Assembly: GCF_022568835.1 (NCBI RefSeq)
Contig: NZ_JAKZHV010000012.1
Coordinates: 19,644 to 83,643, forward strand
DNA: 64,000 nucleotides
Origin: Arsenicicoccus piscis
GTDB lineage: Bacteria; Actinomycetota; Actinomycetes; Actinomycetales; Dermatophilaceae
Direction of reading: 5' to 3'
The first letter of the stretch is position 1. Each line of letters starts with the position of its first letter. A model generated the notes under the pieces. It was not told where the DNA came from and made no database searches. It saw only the letters and a list, made by a program, of their open reading frames with translations. This document shows, in pieces, positions 1 through 7,779 of the stretch. The position numbers and the translations under genes were made by a program.

Positions 1-866
1 GCATCGACGACCACCTGGCCGCCCTGCGGGGTGCGACGCCGACTCACGACGGTGGTCGCTGCCGTCAGGGCGATGTCGTCCAGGGTGCAGGTGCCGAGCT
101 CGGCCTGCTGCGCGTCGTAGAACACGTAGACCCCCGGCCGCAGCTCGGTCAGCACCCGCGCGTCCGCGGCGTCGGCCGTCGGCGTGGACCCGCCGCTCAC
201 GACGCGCACCTCGAGGCCGGCAGCCCGCATCGCCTCCGCTGCTGCGCCCAGCGCGGCCGCCTCGTCAGCCGCGGCCTGCGCCCCGCCACCTGGGCCGTAG
301 CCGTGCCCGGGGAAGCTGAAGACGCCGTCGACCCGCAACCCGGCCGCAGCGGCGGCGAGGGCGACCTGGGGAGCCTGCACGGGGTCTACCCCGGAGCGGT
401 GGTGGCCGCTGTCGATCTCGACGAGCACGCCCACGTCGCGACCGCCGAGGGCCTCGGCCAACAGCTCGGACGCCTCGGCGGAGTCCACCCCGACCTGCAG
501 CGACACCCGGTCGGCGAGCGCCGCCAGTCGCTCGCCCCGCTCACCCGCCGCCCACACGGGGTAGGCGATGAACAGGTCGCGGCACCCGCCGTCGGCGAAC
601 ACCTCGGCCTCGCCCACCGTGGCGACGGTCAGCCCGACGGCCCCTGCGGCGAGCTGGCGCTGCGCGATCTCGACACACTTGTGCGTCTTGGCGTGCGGCC
701 GCGCCGCCAGCCCCAGCCCGGCCACGTGCGCTGCCATCCGGGAGATCGCCCGGTCGAGCCGGTCCAGGTCCACCACGAGCAGCGGGGTGCGCCCGGCCAG
801 CTCAGCCGGCCAGGCCAGATCTGACGGGCGGGCCAGGTCTGTCGGGCGGGTGGCCTCGGCGCTCAT
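1..866 (-). CDS. D-threonine aldolase / D-serine deaminase-like PLP enzyme, C-terminus cut by the window
   Basis: This is a fold-type III pyridoxal-phosphate enzyme of the D-threonine aldolase / D-serine dehydratase-like group. About 288 codons are visible and the rest lies beyond position 1. The start is ATG at 866-864. Residues 56-63 read RPHAKTHK; in D-threonine aldolases the Lys in RPHxKTHK (here about K60) binds PLP. Further on are a histidine-bearing DSGHHRSG segment and an SGG phosphate-binding-like stretch. The gene begins 9 bases after the adenosine deaminase stop, so it is probably the third gene of the cupin-add operon. The exact substrate (D-threonine, D-serine or another D-hydroxy amino acid) cannot be read from the sequence. 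The metal-binding C-terminal residues that would help are outside the window. Confidence 0.8.
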   Translation of the reverse strand, partial: MSAEATRPTDLARPSDLAWPAELAGRTPLLVVDLDRLDRAISRMAAHVAGLGLAARPHAKTHKCVEIAQRQLAAGAVGLTVATVGEAEVFADGGCRDLFIAYPVWAAGERGERLAALADRVSLQVGVDSAEASELLAEALGGRDVGVLVEIDSGHHRSGVDPVQAPQVALAAAAAGLRVDGVFSFPGHGYGPGGGAQAAADEAAALGAAAEAMRAAGLEVRVVSGGSTPTADAADARVLTELRPGVYVFYDAQQAELGTCTLDDIALTAATTVVSRRRTPQGGQVVVD

Positions 867-875
867 CGGCCGGCC

Positions 876-2066
876 CTACCCCACGCCCAGCGCGGCGTAG
901 CCGGGCTTGATCACCCGGTTGATCAGGGTGAGCCGCTCGTCGAAGGGCAGGAAGGCGGACTTCATCGCGTTGATCGTCACCCAGCGCAGGTCCTCGGGCG
1001 TCCAGCCGGCGTCGCGCACGAGCAGCGCCATCTCCTTGGTCATGGAGGTGTTGCTCATCAGGCGGTTGTCGCAGTTGAGCGTCACCCGATACTTCAGGGC
1101 CTTCAGCAGGCTGATCGGGTGCGCGGCGATCGACGCCGAGGCGCCGGTCTGCACGTTGCTGCTCGGGCACATCTCGAGCGGGATCCGCTTGTCGCGCACC
1201 GACGCCGCGAGCCGGCCGAGGCTGACCGCCGTCGGCGCGACGGCGCCGGCGGGCACCTCGGCCACTGCCTCGGCGTAGGGCAGCCCGTCGATCTCCATGT
1301 CGTCGACGATGCGCACGCCGTGGCCGAGCCGGTCGGCCCCGCACCAGGTCAGTGCCTCCCAGATCGAGGGCAGCCCGAATGCCTCGCCGGCGTGGATGGT
1401 GATGGGGAAGTTCTCCCGGCGGCAGAACTCGAAGGCGTCCAGGTGCCGGCTCGGCGGGAAGCCGTCCTCGGCGCCGGCGATGTCGAAGCCCGCGACCTGG
1501 GTGTCGCGGTGGCGCACCGCGAGCTCGGCGATCTCGCGGGACATCGCCGCGTGCCGCATGGCGGTGAGCAGCGAGCGCACCCGGATCGGGTGCCCGGCCT
1601 CGCGGGCGTCCTCCATGCCCTCGGCGAAGCCCTCGGTCACCGCGGTCACGACCTCGTCCAGGCTGAGCCCGCGCTCGGTGTGCAGCTCTGGCGCATAACG
1701 GATCTCGGCGTAGACCGTGCCCTCGCTCGCGAGGTCGAAGGCACACTCGCGCGCGACCCGGCGCAGGCCCTCCTCGGTCTGCATCACGGCGACGGTGTGG
1801 ACGAAGGTCTCGAGGTAGCGGACCAGCGAGCCCGAGTCGGCGCTCTCGCGGAACCACGCAGCCAGCTCGACGGGGTCAGTCGTCGGCAGCCCGTCATAGC
1901 CGCAGGACTCGGCCAGCTCGACGACCGTGCTCGGGCGCAGACCGCCGTCGAGGTGGTCGTGCAGCTCGACCTTGGGGGCGCGCCGGATCAGCTCGGCCAG
2001 CTCGGGCGGCAGGTCGGCCAGGACCTCGTCGGCGGCGTTGGGGACGGCAGTCGTGCGAGGAGTCAT
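876..2066 (-). CDS. add: Adenosine deaminase
   Basis: The 396-residue protein hydrolyses adenosine or deoxyadenosine to inosine or deoxyinosine plus ammonia in the cytoplasm. It has the metal-dependent hydrolase layout of the family: a zinc pair H36/H38 in ELHDHLDG, the catalytic HAGE motif in the middle, a GHGVRI zinc-histidine motif, CPSSN, and a C-terminal [11 protein letters not shown] segment that replaces the usual TDDP form, as is common in actinobacterial paralogues. Its ATG overlaps the TGA of the upstream cupin gene (ATGA at 2063-2066), which implies translational coupling. Together with the nucleoside importer, cytidine deaminase and two nucleoside phosphorylases in this window it completes a nucleoside salvage route. 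Confidence 0.95.
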   Translation of the reverse strand: MTPRTTAVPNAADEVLADLPPELAELIRRAPKVELHDHLDGGLRPSTVVELAESCGYDGLPTTDPVELAAWFRESADSGSLVRYLETFVHTVAVMQTEEGLRRVARECAFDLASEGTVYAEIRYAPELHTERGLSLDEVVTAVTEGFAEGMEDAREAGHPIRVRSLLTAMRHAAMSREIAELAVRHRDTQVAGFDIAGAEDGFPPSRHLDAFEFCRRENFPITIHAGEAFGLPSIWEALTWCGADRLGHGVRIVDDMEIDGLPYAEAVAEVPAGAVAPTAVSLGRLAASVRDKRIPLEMCPSSNVQTGASASIAAHPISLLKALKYRVTLNCDNRLMSNTSMTKEMALLVRDAGWTPEDLRWVTINAMKSAFLPFDERLTLINRVIKPGYAALGVG

Positions 2067-2422
2067 CAGGCGTCCTCTCGGTGGACGGTGTCCGGGGTGA
2101 AGGCCGGCAGGCAGACGGCGACGTAGTCGGCGCCCTCGGGCCCCGTGGAGTAGCGGATGCGCTCGCCGGCACGGGTGACGACGCTCTGGCCCGCCGCGAC
2201 GCTCAGGGTGCCACCGTCGTGCTCGACCACCACGGTCCCCCGCAGCACGACCGTGACCTCGTCGAAGTCGGGGCGCTGGAACGGCTCGGTCCAGCCGGGT
2301 GGCGCCACCATGTGGGCGACGGACACGGCCTCGTCACCCGTGGAGGCACGGCCGACGTGCTCGTCGATGACCTTGCCGCCGGGGACGGGGATGCGGGTCG
2401 GGGAGCTGATGATCCTGGGCAC
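2066..2422 (-). CDS. Small cupin-domain protein
   Basis: This is a single-domain cupin of 118 residues. The barrel shows a [12 protein letters not shown] stretch (cupin motif 1-like) and a later RAGERIRY segment. Most of the usual metal histidines are absent, so it may not be an enzyme. I placed the start at GTG 2422 because a TACGCT hexamer at 2434-2429 lies exactly six bases upstream, the layout of a leaderless transcript. A longer reading frame upstream adds residues with no cupin character. The stop overlaps the adenosine deaminase start by ATGA, so it is the first gene of a cupin-add-PLP enzyme operon. Its role in nucleoside use is unknown; a ligand sensor or sugar-binding helper is possible but unproven. 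Confidence 0.75.
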   Translation of the reverse strand: MPRIISSPTRIPVPGGKVIDEHVGRASTGDEAVSVAHMVAPPGWTEPFQRPDFDEVTVVLRGTVVVEHDGGTLSVAAGQSVVTRAGERIRYSTGPEGADYVAVCLPAFTPDTVHREDA

Positions 2423-2443
2423 GGCCCGAGCGTAGCGCCCGGC

Positions 2444-2498
2444 TCTGACAGACCCCCTGCTCCACGCGGCTGCGTGCTGCTCGGAGGGGTCTGTCAGA
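2444..2498. promoter_or_regulatory. 13-bp inverted repeat in the divergent cupin / 2520 gene region
   Basis: Perfect arms TCTGACAGACCCC (2444-2456) and GGGGTCTGTCAGA (2486-2498) are separated by 29 bases. They lie between two divergently oriented genes (starts 2422 and 2520). The left arm begins 10 bases upstream of the cupin -10-like hexamer and the right arm ends 21 bases before the plus-strand start. This fits a shared operator better than a terminator, since no gene ends here. Confidence 0.55.
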
Positions 2499-2519
2499 CG
2501 TCGGTGGTTGACTCCTCGC

Positions 2520-3530
2520 ATGACGGACAGACTGAGCGAGCAGGGCTACGAGCAGGCCCGGATCTACCTGCTGGAGCAGGCGCGTCCGCTCGAGCGGGCG
2601 CTCTACCGTCATGGGATCGGTGCCATCGGGATCCCGGGCGCCTCCGGACCCGACAGCCTTCAGCTGGTGGCGCGAACGCTCGGCGAGTTCCGTTGCGAGG
2701 GAGGCGGATTCGGGCGCGCGCTCGAGCCGGACTGTCGGTTCGCGGGGCCCTCGGTCCTGGCCACCTGGACGGCGCTCGGCATCCTGCGCGACCTCGACGT
2801 GCGGCTGGACGACGGGTCGCCCCTGGCGTCCCTGCTGCGCGACGCGCTGTCCTACGTCGGCGCGCAGCGCCAGGGCGACGTCTGGCCGCTCCTCCCGCCG
2901 GCGGCCGAGGTCGCCCCGCACGCGCCCTGGTGGGACCAGCAGCCCCCCGGCCAGCTGGCGCGCACCTTCGAGGGGTTCACGATCAACCCGACCGCCGATC
3001 TCGTCTCCATGGCCTGGCGGTGGCCGGGCTGGCTCGACCCGGTCGATCGCGAGCGGATCACCGAGTCCGCGGTGGCGCGCGTCGAGTCGGGGCCGGCCGC
3101 CGGCGCGGTCAACGAGTGGATCTGCGCCGCCGCGCTCGCGACCGAGGCGGCGGTCCCCCGGCCGCTGCGGGACCGCCTGGTCGCCACGTTGACCACTCGG
3201 CTGCCCGAGGTGGTCCAACGCACGCCCGCCGACTTTCGGGGCTACGGCCTGAGCCCGCTCGACGTGGCACCCACGCCGCAGTCCCCCTTCGCCGAGGTGC
3301 TCGCCGAGCCGCTCGAGACCGCCCTCGCCGCGCTCGTGGCCGCCCAGCAGCCGGACGGGTCGTGGGCACCGACCTGGTCGTGGATGGGCCGCGAGCCCGC
3401 CCAGTGGGCGCGCGCCCGGACCGAGTGGTGCGGCGTCCTGACGCTGTCGGCCGTGCGCCGGCTCCACACCTATCGCCGCATCACCCACCCCCGCTTCCCC
3501 GAGCAGGGCCACTCGACGACAGGCCGTTAG
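2520..3530 (+). CDS. Conserved-looking protein of unknown function, possible alpha-toroid (terpene cyclase/prenyltransferase-like) fold
   Basis: The protein has 336 residues from ATG 2520 and I do not recognise it with certainty. It is soluble, with no signal peptide or membrane segment, and rich in Trp and Pro. Two features recall alpha-toroid repeats of squalene-cyclase and prenyltransferase families: a glycine-rich CEGGGFGRALEPD stretch near residue 60 and QQPDGSW about 55 residues before the end. The DxDD and QW repeat series of true cyclases is not complete, so a catalytic assignment would be a guess. An in-frame TTG twelve bases upstream is an alternative start. No Shine-Dalgarno sequence precedes either. 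It diverges from the cupin-add operon across a long inverted repeat, which may co-regulate both. Confidence 0.6.
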   Translation: MTDRLSEQGYEQARIYLLEQARPLERALYRHGIGAIGIPGASGPDSLQLVARTLGEFRCEGGGFGRALEPDCRFAGPSVLATWTALGILRDLDVRLDDGSPLASLLRDALSYVGAQRQGDVWPLLPPAAEVAPHAPWWDQQPPGQLARTFEGFTINPTADLVSMAWRWPGWLDPVDRERITESAVARVESGPAAGAVNEWICAAALATEAAVPRPLRDRLVATLTTRLPEVVQRTPADFRGYGLSPLDVAPTPQSPFAEVLAEPLETALAALVAAQQPDGSWAPTWSWMGREPAQWARARTEWCGVLTLSAVRRLHTYRRITHPRFPEQGHSTTGR

Positions 3531-3592
3531 GGTGGTGACGAACCATCCGTCCACGGGCGAGCGCGCTTGCCCCCGAGCTGGAAGGAATGCCC

Positions 3593-5101
3593 ATGCGCAT
3601 TGCCATCATCGGCGGCCACGGCAAGGTAGCGATGTTGACCGTCCCCCTCCTGGTGGAGGCGGGTCACGAGGTGACCTCGGTGATCCGCAACCCCGACCAC
3701 GAGGATGAGGTGGCAGCGACCGGTGCCCACGTGATCGTCGCGGACGTCGAGCACCGCAGCGGACCCGAGCTGGTCGACATCCTGCAGGGCCACGACGTCG
3801 TCATCTGGAGCGCCGGAGCGGGCGGGGGCAACCCGGCTCGCACCTACTCGGTCGACCGCGACGCCGCGATCCGGGCGATGAACGCCACGGTGGCGGCCGA
3901 CGTGCCGCGCTTCATCATGGTCAGCTACTACGGCGCCGGCTTCGACCACGGCTACTCCGAGAAGTCGTCGTTCTACGCCTACGCCCAGGCCAAGGCGGCC
4001 GCCGACGACTACCTGCGCGGCACCGGCCTGCACTGGACGATCCTCGGGCCGAGCACGCTCACCGACAAGCCGGGCAGCGGCAAGATCGACGCCAGCGGCA
4101 CCAAGCCCAAGGGGAAGGTGTCCCGGGCCAACGTCGCTGCGGTCATCGCCGCGACCGTCGAGCACCCCGAGCACGTGCGGGCGCGCACGCTGGAGTTCCA
4201 CGACGGGCACCAGCCCATCGAGGAGGTCATCACGTCCGGCCCGGTGGCCCCCGAGGAGCCGGACCACGACCTGAGCCGCGACCTCATCCCGGCCGCCCAC
4301 GAGCACCTGCAGGTGCCGCCGGCCGACGAGCCGCACCCGATGGTCCCCGAGCCCGACGAGGACGCCACGGGCGAGACGGGCCACAGGTCAGCCGCCACCA
4401 GCTCCGCGGACGACCAGCCCTCGGGCGGTCCGGTGCCGGCAGAGCCGGTCGACTTCTACGAGGCCACCACCGCCCTGCCGCACTGGCGCCTGCTCAACCG
4501 CACGCTCTACCAGCACGTCGACTGCGGCGACTTCGAGAAGGCGCTCGAGTTCGTCCGCCGGGTGGGCGAGCTCGCCGAGGCGGCCGGGCACCACCCCGAC
4601 ATCGACATCCGGTGGTCCCGGGTGCGCCTCGCCCTCACGACGCACGAGATCGGCGACATCAGCAAGCGGGACGTGCAGCTCGGTCAGCAGATCAACGCGG
4701 TCGGCGCCGAGCTGGGCTGCACCTGGACCACCGACGGCATCGGCACCTTCGAGCTGGCCATCGACGCGATGGACATCCCGGCGGTGCGTCCGTTCTGGGC
4801 GGCGGTGCTCGGCTACGACCTCGACAAGGTGGCGGCCAGGTCCTGGAAGGACGACGAGATCGTCGACCCCGCCAGGTTCAACCCGACCATTTGGTTCCAG
4901 CAGATGGACAACCAGCGGCGCCAGCGCAACCGCATCCACGTGGACTTCTTCGTCCCGGCCGACGAGGCCAAGACGCGCATCGAGCACGCGGTGGCTGCGG
5001 GCGGCAAGGTGATCTCGGACGCGCACGCGCCGACCTTCTGGGTGCTGGCCGACCCGGAGAAGAACGAGGTGTGCGTCTGCACCTGGCAGGGCCGCGGCTA
5101 G
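3593..5101 (+). CDS. Three-domain fusion: NmrA-like NAD(P)-binding, pterin-4a-carbinolamine dehydratase, VOC/glyoxalase
   Basis: The 502-residue protein joins three recognisable modules. Residues 1-217 form an atypical short-chain dehydrogenase/NmrA-like Rossmann domain (IIGGHGKV at the N-terminus, YAQAK in the position of the YxxxK motif). Residues 218-285 are an acidic, proline-rich linker. Residues 286-366 match pterin-4a-carbinolamine dehydratase, with the GHHPDIDIRW signature and a TTHEIGDIS segment. Residues 383-502 resemble a VOC/glyoxalase half-barrel. The second ATG (3593) is preferred because GAAGGA at 3581-3586 is six bases before it but touches the first ATG at 3587. PCD-VOC proteins are known in actinobacteria; the added N-terminal reductase-like domain is unusual. 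Function is not established. Pterin or quinoid recycling is a guess from domain content. TAGGGT at 3528-3533 could be its -10 element. Confidence 0.8.
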   Translation: MRIAIIGGHGKVAMLTVPLLVEAGHEVTSVIRNPDHEDEVAATGAHVIVADVEHRSGPELVDILQGHDVVIWSAGAGGGNPARTYSVDRDAAIRAMNATVAADVPRFIMVSYYGAGFDHGYSEKSSFYAYAQAKAAADDYLRGTGLHWTILGPSTLTDKPGSGKIDASGTKPKGKVSRANVAAVIAATVEHPEHVRARTLEFHDGHQPIEEVITSGPVAPEEPDHDLSRDLIPAAHEHLQVPPADEPHPMVPEPDEDATGETGHRSAATSSADDQPSGGPVPAEPVDFYEATTALPHWRLLNRTLYQHVDCGDFEKALEFVRRVGELAEAAGHHPDIDIRWSRVRLALTTHEIGDISKRDVQLGQQINAVGAELGCTWTTDGIGTFELAIDAMDIPAVRPFWAAVLGYDLDKVAARSWKDDEIVDPARFNPTIWFQQMDNQRRQRNRIHVDFFVPADEAKTRIEHAVAAGGKVISDAHAPTFWVLADPEKNEVCVCTWQGRG

Positions 5102-5160
5102 CGGCAGGGCCCTGACGGGTCGTCACGCACTGACAGGCTCATCAGGCAGGTGACGGCGGT

Positions 5161-5201
5161 CGAGCGGCCGGCCGGGGCGTCTCGCCTCGGCCGGCCGCTC
5201 G
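5161..5201. terminator. Bidirectional hairpin between convergent genes
   Basis: Perfect 13-bp arms CGAGCGGCCGGCC (5161-5173) and GGCCGGCCGCTCG (5189-5201) enclose a 15-base loop. The hairpin sits between the ends of the 3593 gene and the convergent PatB gene. There is no T-run, as is usual for high-GC actinobacterial terminators. Confidence 0.6.
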
Positions 5202-5233
5202 CGCTGGGTCGGCGTCTCGCCTCGCTCGGCGGC

Positions 5234-6445
5234 TCAGCCGGCGGCCTGGTCGTGCCCGGCCCGTTGCGCCTGCACGGCCTGCACGGTCTTGTCGATCCGG
5301 TCCACGGCGTCGACCACGTAGTCCGTGGGACACCCGAGGTTGACCCGGACGTGTCCACGGCCGAGCTCGCCGAAGGTCGTGCCCTTGCCGAGGGCTACCC
5401 GCCCGACCCGCAGCAGCGCGTCCGCCGGCTCGTCGCCCAGGTCGTAGGCGCTGAGGTCCAGCCAGGCCAGGTAGCTCGCCGTCGCCGGCAGGATCCGGGC
5501 CTGCGGCAGCCGCTCGGCGACCTGCTCCTGCAGGGTGCGGTGGTTCACCGCGAGCAGCTCCCGCAGGGCGTCGAGCCAGTCGTCGCAGTCGGTGAAGGCG
5601 GCGCGACCGGCGAGGTCACCCAAGGTGCCGACGTGCCGGTGGATCTCCGGCGACAGCGCTGCGCGGACCCGCGCGAACAGGTCCTTGTCGGCCGTGACCA
5701 GGTGCGCCATCTTCAGCCCGGCGAGGTTGAACGACTTGCTCGCCGAGTGGTAGGCCACACCGACCCGACGAGCGGTGTCGCTCACCGTGAGGAAGGGCAC
5801 GAAGTCGACGCCAGGCAGGGTCAGCGGCGCGTGGATCTCGTCCGCGAGCACGAGCACCCCCTGCCGGTCGGCGAGATCGGCCACGGCGACCAGCTCGTCG
5901 CGGGAGAAGGTGTGCCCGAGCGGGTTGTGCGGGCTGCTCATCAGGTAGGCCTTGACCCCGCTCGCGAACGCACGCTCCATCCCCTCCAGGTCCAGGCGGT
6001 AGGGCCGCGCGGCGTCGCCGGTCTCCAGCATCGGGACCTCGACCGTGCCGATGCCGTCCTCGGCGGGCCAGGAGAAGAACGGCGGGTAGACCGGGGTGTT
6101 GATGACGATCCGATCGCCTGGGGCGAACAGCCCGCGCAGCGTCTCGATCACCCCGGCGGCGACGTCGGCGGTATGGACGACCTGGTGCGGGTCGACCGTC
6201 CAGCCCCACCGCCGCTCGCAGAACCCGGCGAACGCCCGCGCCAGCGGCAGCGCCGGAGGCGGGTAGCCGCAGTCACCGAGGTCGATCGCCTCGTGCAGCG
6301 CCCGGGCGATGGGCTCGGCCAGCAGACAGTCCATCTCGGCCACCGGCATGGGCAGCACGTCGTCGTCGTAGAACGACCACTTGGCGCTGACCCGGCGGTG
6401 CAGGTCCTCGAACGACGGGAACTCGACGGTGGCTGGTGCAGACAT
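5234..6445 (-). CDS. MalY/PatB-type C-S lyase (cystathionine beta-lyase-like aminotransferase)
   Basis: This 403-residue PLP fold-type I enzyme belongs to the MalY/PatB branch, which cleaves C-S bonds of cystathionine or cysteine conjugates to give pyruvate, ammonia and a thiol. The PLP lysine lies in HSASKSFNLAGLK. SSPHNPLG and PVAEMDC near residue 30 are also typical of the branch. The reading frame extends upstream, but ATG 6445 gives the usual N-terminus, and TAGGGT at 6458-6453 lies exactly seven bases before it, the arrangement of a leaderless promoter. The gene stands alone on the minus strand, convergent with the fusion gene and divergent from the GNAT gene. Methionine biosynthesis versus cysteine-conjugate breakdown cannot be separated here. 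Confidence 0.9.
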   Translation of the reverse strand: MSAPATVEFPSFEDLHRRVSAKWSFYDDDVLPMPVAEMDCLLAEPIARALHEAIDLGDCGYPPPALPLARAFAGFCERRWGWTVDPHQVVHTADVAAGVIETLRGLFAPGDRIVINTPVYPPFFSWPAEDGIGTVEVPMLETGDAARPYRLDLEGMERAFASGVKAYLMSSPHNPLGHTFSRDELVAVADLADRQGVLVLADEIHAPLTLPGVDFVPFLTVSDTARRVGVAYHSASKSFNLAGLKMAHLVTADKDLFARVRAALSPEIHRHVGTLGDLAGRAAFTDCDDWLDALRELLAVNHRTLQEQVAERLPQARILPATASYLAWLDLSAYDLGDEPADALLRVGRVALGKGTTFGELGRGHVRVNLGCPTDYVVDAVDRIDKTVQAVQAQRAGHDQAAG

Positions 6446-6452
6446 GCGGCCA

Positions 6453-6458
6453 ACCCTA
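6453..6458 (-). promoter_or_regulatory. Leaderless -10 element of the PatB gene
   Basis: TAGGGT on the minus strand is followed by seven bases and the ATG at 6445. That spacing would place the transcription start on or next to the start codon. Confidence 0.45.
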
Positions 6459-6557
6459 ACGACGGGCCGCGCCCGGTGCCGTCCCGCCCGCGACGTGGTC
6501 CCGCAGCCGGACGAAAACGGCTTGACCGCAGGTCTCCTGCGGCCTTCTCCTGGCGGC

Positions 6558-7061
6558 ATGACGGATCTGACCACCGAGCGCCTCACCCTACGGCCCGCCA
6601 CGGAGGCGGAGGCGACCCGCATCGTCGACCGCACCCCGGCAGCGACCGACCGCTGGGCGGCCGACTTCCCGTTCGAGGGGGATGTCGTCGGCGCCACGAT
6701 GTTCCTGCGCGCGTCGAAGGACGACGGCGAGCAGCAACCCTTCGGGTTCTACGTGATCGAACGCCGGGCCGACGGGCGAGCCATCGGCGGGATCGGCTTC
6801 AAGGGACGACCGCGCGACGGGGTCGTCGAGATCGGCTACGGGTTGGCGCCGTCGGCGCGAGGCGCGGGATACGCGGCAGAGGCGGTCGGGGCGCTGATCG
6901 ACCTCGCTCGAGAGCACGGCCTGGTCCGCGTCGTCGCCGACACGGCCCAGGACAACATCGCCTCCCAGCGCACCCTCGCACGAGCCGGCCTGATCCGCGC
7001 CGACGAGACGGGCGAGCCGGACGAGACGGTAGACGAGCTCCGCTACCAGATCGACCTCTGA
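6558..7061 (+). CDS. GNAT family N-acetyltransferase
   Basis: The 167-residue protein belongs to the RimJ/RimL-like GNAT branch. It begins TTERLTLRPATEAEA, carries a central IGGIGFKG strand, and has an acetyl-CoA pyrophosphate loop SARGAGYAAEA near residue 100, followed by DTAQDNIASQRTLARAGL, the conserved alpha4 region. The acceptor substrate (a protein N-terminus, an antibiotic or a small amine) cannot be inferred. ATG 6558 is chosen because an upstream extension of the frame lacks GNAT character and the family begins within a few residues of this point. The gene diverges from PatB and stands just before a lipoprotein gene that is disrupted. Confidence 0.85.
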   Translation: MTDLTTERLTLRPATEAEATRIVDRTPAATDRWAADFPFEGDVVGATMFLRASKDDGEQQPFGFYVIERRADGRAIGGIGFKGRPRDGVVEIGYGLAPSARGAGYAAEAVGALIDLAREHGLVRVVADTAQDNIASQRTLARAGLIRADETGEPDETVDELRYQIDL

Positions 7062-7134
7062 TCGCCCACTGGCATCCCGCGTCATCGAGACGAGGACGAC
7101 AATGGTGGCGACGGGGTCTACGGAGGGGGTGAAC

Positions 7135-7729
7135 GTGCGACGAGTCGGTGCGGTGCTGATCGGGGTCACCCTCGTCGTGTCTGGCTGTGCTGCTGCTCCC
7201 GAGGCCTCACCGTCGAGCAGCCCCCGTCCCAGGCAGTGGCGTCTCGAGCGGCATCGCGGTGGCTGGGCCGAGGTTCGACTCGGTGCAGGCGGCGGCTGCG
7301 CGGGCCACCCACTCGTTCCGGGGGACGATCGAGTCGATCGCCGGGAGAGCCGTCGACCACGGCGGAAGTGCCGATAGTGCCGGGGTTCCTATGATCTTCT
7401 ACCGCGTGAAGGTCCTCAAGGCGCTCAAGGGCGGGAAGGTCGGCGACGCGGTGACGGTCGCCTGGATCGACACCGTCGTCGAGGGAGCGACGCCGCTGAC
7501 GGTGGGCGCGACCTACGAGCGCATGACCGAGCGACTCGACGGCGCGGCCGACCCGGTTGTGGCGCGATTCGCTCCGCTGTACGTCCCCGTCGGTGCGGAC
7601 CAGAGCGTGCTGCTGGTCAAAGATGGTCGCGTCGAGGCGCACGGGAAGGGCGCCGGCCGGCTTCGCGCCGGCGACAAGACCGCCTCGTCCTGGGATCTCG
7701 ACACCGTGGAGCAGGTGCTCGCGAGCTGA
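7135..7729 (+). pseudogene. Small lipoprotein gene with a one-base insertion
   Basis: The N-terminal frame gives VRRVGAVLIGVTLVVSGC, a short lipoprotein signal with lipobox VVSGC, followed by a Ser/Pro-rich linker. The rest of the protein (SSGIAVAGPRFDSVQ to DTVEQVLAS) continues in the next frame. Removing one C from the CCCCC run at 7221-7225 restores a 197-residue protein. The mature part has the look of a small secreted beta-rich protein, and I do not recognise the family. GTG 7135 is chosen because GGAGGGGG at 7122-7129 lies just upstream. The lesion in a homopolymer may be a sequencing error or true decay. Confidence 0.65.
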
Positions 7730-7779
7730 CCGACGGCAGCTCAGCCACCGACGGCGGCTCAGCCACCAGCTCGGTCAGC
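7725..7779. terminator. Inverted repeat with internal tandem repeat between convergent genes
   Basis: Nine-base arms GCTGACCGA (7725-7733) and TCGGTCAGC (7771-7779) overlap the stop codons of the lipoprotein gene and of thymidine phosphorylase. Inside lie two near-identical 18-bp direct repeats (7731-7748 and 7749-7766, 17 of 18 identical). A bidirectional terminator is the simplest reading. Confidence 0.45.

Noticed and set aside
2508..2519. TTG start for the unrecognised gene at 2520
   Set aside because: ATG 2520 is a better codon, and no ribosome-binding site favours the TTG.
7731..7766. Two 18-bp direct repeats as a possible attachment or insertion footprint
   Set aside because: No integrase or transposase is nearby, and the repeats sit inside an inverted repeat between convergent gene ends, better read as a terminator.
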